A DNA stretch of 7,572 nt from the NCBI GenBank assembly GCA_016208845.1, contig JACQXH010000075.1, positions 1 through 7,572 on the forward strand, written 5' to 3'. Positions within the stretch are counted from its first letter, which is position 1; each line of letters begins with the position of its first letter. The DNA is from Nitrospirota bacterium. Lineage in GTDB: Bacteria > Nitrospirota > Thermodesulfovibrionia > UBA6902 > BMS3Bbin08. Of the stretch, positions 5,408-7,572 are shown in pieces. The notes beneath the pieces are model-generated. The model was not told the DNA's origin and searched no databases. It saw only the letters and a program-made list of their open reading frames with translations. Made by a program: the position numbers and the translations under genes.

Positions 5408-5430
5408 ACCCCGCAGCAGAGCTGCGAGGT
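5408..5430. repeat. GC-rich hairpin, left member of a flanking pair
   Basis: ACC and CGCAGC (5408-5410, 5412-5417 with a single C between) pair with GCTGCG and GGT (5421-5426, 5428-5430) around an AGA loop. Its layout is the same as the hairpin at 5540-5560. It lies 13 bases after the selA stop and could serve as an intrinsic terminator stem, but no T-run follows. Confidence 0.7.
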
Positions 5431-5446
5431 ATTAAAACGCCAAAGG

Positions 5447-5518
5447 TGTCATTCCCGTGAAAACGGGAATCCAGATAACTTGCAGAATGGATTCCCGATA
5501 AAGACCTCGGGAATGACA
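5447..5518. repeat. 72-bp double-hairpin palindromic repeat, copy 2
   Basis: The ends TGTCATTCCCG (5447-5457) and CGGGAATGACA (5508-5518) are perfect 11-bp inverted repeats. ATTCCCGT (5451-5458) pairs with ACGGGAAT (5463-5470) around GAAA, a GNRA tetraloop. ATTCCCGA (5491-5498) pairs with TCGGGAAT (5507-5514). It is the same family as 1517-1591. No transposase is present, so any movement would need enzymes from elsewhere. Confidence 0.85.
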
Positions 5519-5539
5519 GACAATGGAGTAGATTATTAA

Positions 5540-5560
5540 CCCCGAAGCGGAGCTTCGAGG
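5540..5560. repeat. GC-rich hairpin, right member of a flanking pair
   Basis: CC and CGAAGC pair with GCTTCG and GG around GGA. Compared with 5408-5430, one stem pair is changed from C-G to A-T on both sides, keeping the fold. The pair of hairpins brackets the double-hairpin repeat. Confidence 0.7.
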
Positions 5561-5620
5561 AATCCTTCTGATTAAATCTGTGTTCATCTGTGGCCAAATG
5601 TTTTTATTTGCTTGATATAC

Positions 5621-7525
5621 TTATGTCCCTGCATTTTTGACCATGAGTCTTGTGACAGCGCTTGCAAAAGAAGCAGGGTCCTTTGGCTTTGAGCCTTCGA
5701 GTATGAGCGCCTGGTCATAGATAAGTTTTATATATTCCTCTAGCACAACGCTCTTTTGTTCTTTTTCAAATATGCTGTTCATCGCCTCAAAAAGGGGATG
5801 CGCGGGATTGATCTCAAGAATTCTCTTGCTGTCGGGTACGGCCTGTCCCATGGCTTTAAGGAGCTTTTCCATCTGCGGATCAATATCTCCCTCATCGGTC
5901 ACAAGGCAGCAGGCCGTGTCTTTCAGCCTTCCTGAGAGACGCACATCTTTCACCTCGTCTTTCAGCTGGTATTTAATCAGTTCCAGGAGTTTTTCATATA
6001 TCTTCTTCGATTTTTCCTTATCAGCCTTGTCTGATTTATCGAGTGCGATCTCGCCTTTAATGACGGACTTTAATTTTTTCCCCTTGTATTCATGCAGGCC
6101 GCTCATTATGAAATCATCGATCTCATCCAGCATGATGAGAACGTCATATCCTTTTTCCTTAAAGGCCTCGAGATAAGGAGAATTCTTTATCGTTATCAGT
6201 GATGTGCCTGTGATATAGTAAATATCTTCCTGTCCTTCTTTCATGCCGTCCGCATATTCCTGGAGCGAGATATGGGCTCCCGACGGTTTGTTTATGGACC
6301 TGAACATGAGGAGGTCTGCTATCTTATCTCTTCTGGAGAAATCATAGTGAAGGCCTTCTTTCAATATCCTTCCAAACTCCTTGTAGAACTCAAGATATTT
6401 ATCAGGTTCATTTTGTTTCATGTCGCTGAGAGTGTCCAGTATCTTTTTTGTGATATTTTTGTTAATTATTCCTATCTGCCTGTTTGCCTGAAGCATCTCT
6501 CTGGATATATTCAAAGGCAGGTCAGATGAATCGACAACACCCTGTATAAATCTCAGATACGGAGGTATAAGCTGTTCACAGTGGTTCATTATCTGGACCC
6601 GTCTTACATAAAGGGCAGGGCCGATCTTGAATTCCTTGTAAAAAATATCCATCGGCACTTTTGAGGGTATATAGAGCAGGGCGGCGAACTCAGAGGTCCC
6701 TTCAGCCCTGAAATGGATCACCTTGGCAGGGTTGGTAAAATCGTGGGAAATATGTTTGTAAAATTCATTAAACTCATCATCTGTCACTTCTGATTTGTCC
6801 TTAAGCCATATAGCCTTTCTGGAATTCAGCGTCTCCTCTTCCCTGACCTTATATTTTTCGCCTTTTTTCAGCTCGCTCTCTTTTTCTCTCTCAACATCCA
6901 TCACAACCGGATGTTCGATATAATCAGAATATTTCCTTATTATGTCCCGTATCTCCCATTCATCAAGATACTTTTTGTCATCCTCTTTAAGGTGTATAAT
7001 CACAGCAGTGCCCCTCTCCTGCCTCTCATCATCGCCGACACTGAAGAACCCGTCAGCAGCTGATTCCCATTTGACACCCTGATTGCCGGGCCCTGCTTTT
7101 CTTGAAATTACTGTCACCTTGTCCGCGACCATGAATGAAGAATAAAAACCTACACCGAACTGACCGATAAGCTCGGGGTTATCTTTTGCATCCTTGCTTT
7201 GTAATCCCGCGAGGAACTCTTTTGTGCCTGAATGCGCGATAGTGCCGAGCGCCTGTATTGCCTCATCCTTTGTCATGCCGATGCCATTGTCGCTGACAGT
7301 GAGCGTGCCTGCAGTTTTGTCCGCGGTAATTTTAATTTTTAATTCTGTGTCATTTTCCATGATCCCGCTGTTAGTCAGCGATTCATAGCGCAGTTTGTCG
7401 ATCGCGTCAGATGCATTTGAGACAAGCTCTCTGAGGAAGATCTCCTTGTGAGAGTAAAGTGAATGGATCATCAGGTCAAGAAGCTGTCTTACTTCTGTTT
7501 TAAATTCTAAATTCTGTCCGGTCAT
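5621..7525 (-). CDS. htpG: Molecular chaperone HtpG (bacterial Hsp90)
   Basis: HtpG is the cytosolic ATP-dependent Hsp90 chaperone that remodels late folding intermediates as a dimer, usually with DnaK. The 634-residue product is full length. The N-terminal GHKL ATPase domain shows FLRELVSNASDAIDKLR (30-46) with catalytic E33 and Mg-binding N37, DNGIGM (79-84) with nucleotide-contacting D79, the lid region GTIAHSGTKEF (94-104), GQFGVGFYSSFMVADKV (121-137) and RGTAV (171-175). The middle domain carries YIPSKVPMDIF (285-295), YVRRVQIMNHC (306-316) and LPLNISREMLQ (336-346), with R342 matching the ATP-sensing arginine. The C-terminal dimerisation domain ends near 634 without the eukaryotic MEEVD. 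GAGGAG (complement of 7534-7539) lies eight bases before the ATG. The 47 bases upstream show no CIRCE element. It converges on selA. Confidence 0.98.
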   Translation of the reverse strand: MTGQNLEFKTEVRQLLDLMIHSLYSHKEIFLRELVSNASDAIDKLRYESLTNSGIMENDTELKIKITADKTAGTLTVSDNGIGMTKDEAIQALGTIAHSGTKEFLAGLQSKDAKDNPELIGQFGVGFYSSFMVADKVTVISRKAGPGNQGVKWESAADGFFSVGDDERQERGTAVIIHLKEDDKKYLDEWEIRDIIRKYSDYIEHPVVMDVEREKESELKKGEKYKVREEETLNSRKAIWLKDKSEVTDDEFNEFYKHISHDFTNPAKVIHFRAEGTSEFAALLYIPSKVPMDIFYKEFKIGPALYVRRVQIMNHCEQLIPPYLRFIQGVVDSSDLPLNISREMLQANRQIGIINKNITKKILDTLSDMKQNEPDKYLEFYKEFGRILKEGLHYDFSRRDKIADLLMFRSINKPSGAHISLQEYADGMKEGQEDIYYITGTSLITIKNSPYLEAFKEKGYDVLIMLDEIDDFIMSGLHEYKGKKLKSVIKGEIALDKSDKADKEKSKKIYEKLLELIKYQLKDEVKDVRLSGRLKDTACCLVTDEGDIDPQMEKLLKAMGQAVPDSKRILEINPAHPLFEAMNSIFEKEQKSVVLEEYIKLIYDQALILEGSKPKDPASFASAVTRLMVKNAGT

Positions 7526-7572
7526 GTTATAAACTCCTCATTTTAGTAGTATCTCAGCCGCGGAACTGCGCG

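Larger units (their letters stand above)
5353..5597. repeat. Large palindromic repeat at the selA 3' end, copy 2
   Basis: The left arm (5353-5385) matches 3633-3665 at 32 of 33 positions. The right end, ATCTGTGGCCAA (5586-5597), is the inverted partner of the left TTAGCCACGGAT (5355-5366) with two differences. The preceding bases (5576-5585) match 3871-3880 of copy 1; a CCGTGTTAAT-type unit present in copy 1 is missing. Inside lie a GC-rich hairpin, a double-hairpin element and a second GC-rich hairpin. The element overlaps the last codons of selA and fills the selA-htpG convergent gap, where it could act as a two-way terminator region. Confidence 0.75.

Noticed and set aside
5772..6176. A 134-codon forward open frame inside htpG
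   Set aside because: It is an antisense shadow of the htpG C-terminal region, with no ribosome site or known motif.
7526..7572. CIRCE or heat-shock operator upstream of htpG, or a further GC-rich hairpin at the window end
   Set aside because: No TTAGCACTC/GAGTGCTAA pair is present, and the GC-rich end (AGCCGCGGAACTGCGCG) is cut by the window edge, so nothing can be assigned.

Overview
The window reads as a chromosomal stretch of a Gram-negative-type, probably anaerobic bacterium of moderate GC content. Its mix of housekeeping genes (lysine biosynthesis, Tat export, selenocysteine synthesis, HtpG chaperone) and many short nested palindromic repeats between genes recalls Nitrospirota or Desulfobacterota genomes. 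That placement is an inference from style, not from a marker gene.

Layout, left to right. (1) 43-279 (+) encodes a small ribbon-helix-helix antitoxin-like protein with no toxin beside it. It is followed at about 292-421 by a long bulged inverted repeat that resembles an integron attC site with one degenerate end. (2) 433-1311 (-) is dapA, with a good ribosome binding site and a plausible promoter of its own. (3) 1312-1652 holds that promoter, a possible forward promoter and a 75-bp double-hairpin repeat. (4) 1653-2739 (+) is a two-gene tat operon: a TatA/TatB-type subunit overlapping tatC by 14 bp. (5) 2738-2918 is a composite palindromic repeat whose first bases overlap the tatC stop codon. 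(6) 2956-3237 (+) is an unidentified 93-residue protein, convergent with 3301-3546 (-), a cysteine-rich zinc-ribbon protein. (7) 3633-3902 is a large palindromic repeat containing a second repeat family. (8) 3953-5395 (+) is selA. Its last codons lie inside a second copy of the same large repeat (5353-5597), which itself encloses two GC-rich hairpins and another double-hairpin element. (9) 5621-7525 (-) is full-length htpG, convergent with selA; the window ends 47 bp upstream of its start.

How the genes relate: only tatA/B and tatC form a clear operon. DapA, SelA and HtpG are single genes of unrelated pathways. SelA makes selenocysteinyl-tRNA and implies selenoproteins elsewhere in the genome. 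TatA/C would export folded, often cofactor-loaded proteins, a class that includes many selenium-dependent formate dehydrogenases and hydrogenases; that link is only suggestive here.

I see no convincing new multi-gene system. The most notable content is non-coding: at least four palindromic repeat families nested inside one another at gene ends, one of which supplies the C-terminus and stop codon of SelA, plus the attC-like structure behind a lone antitoxin gene.
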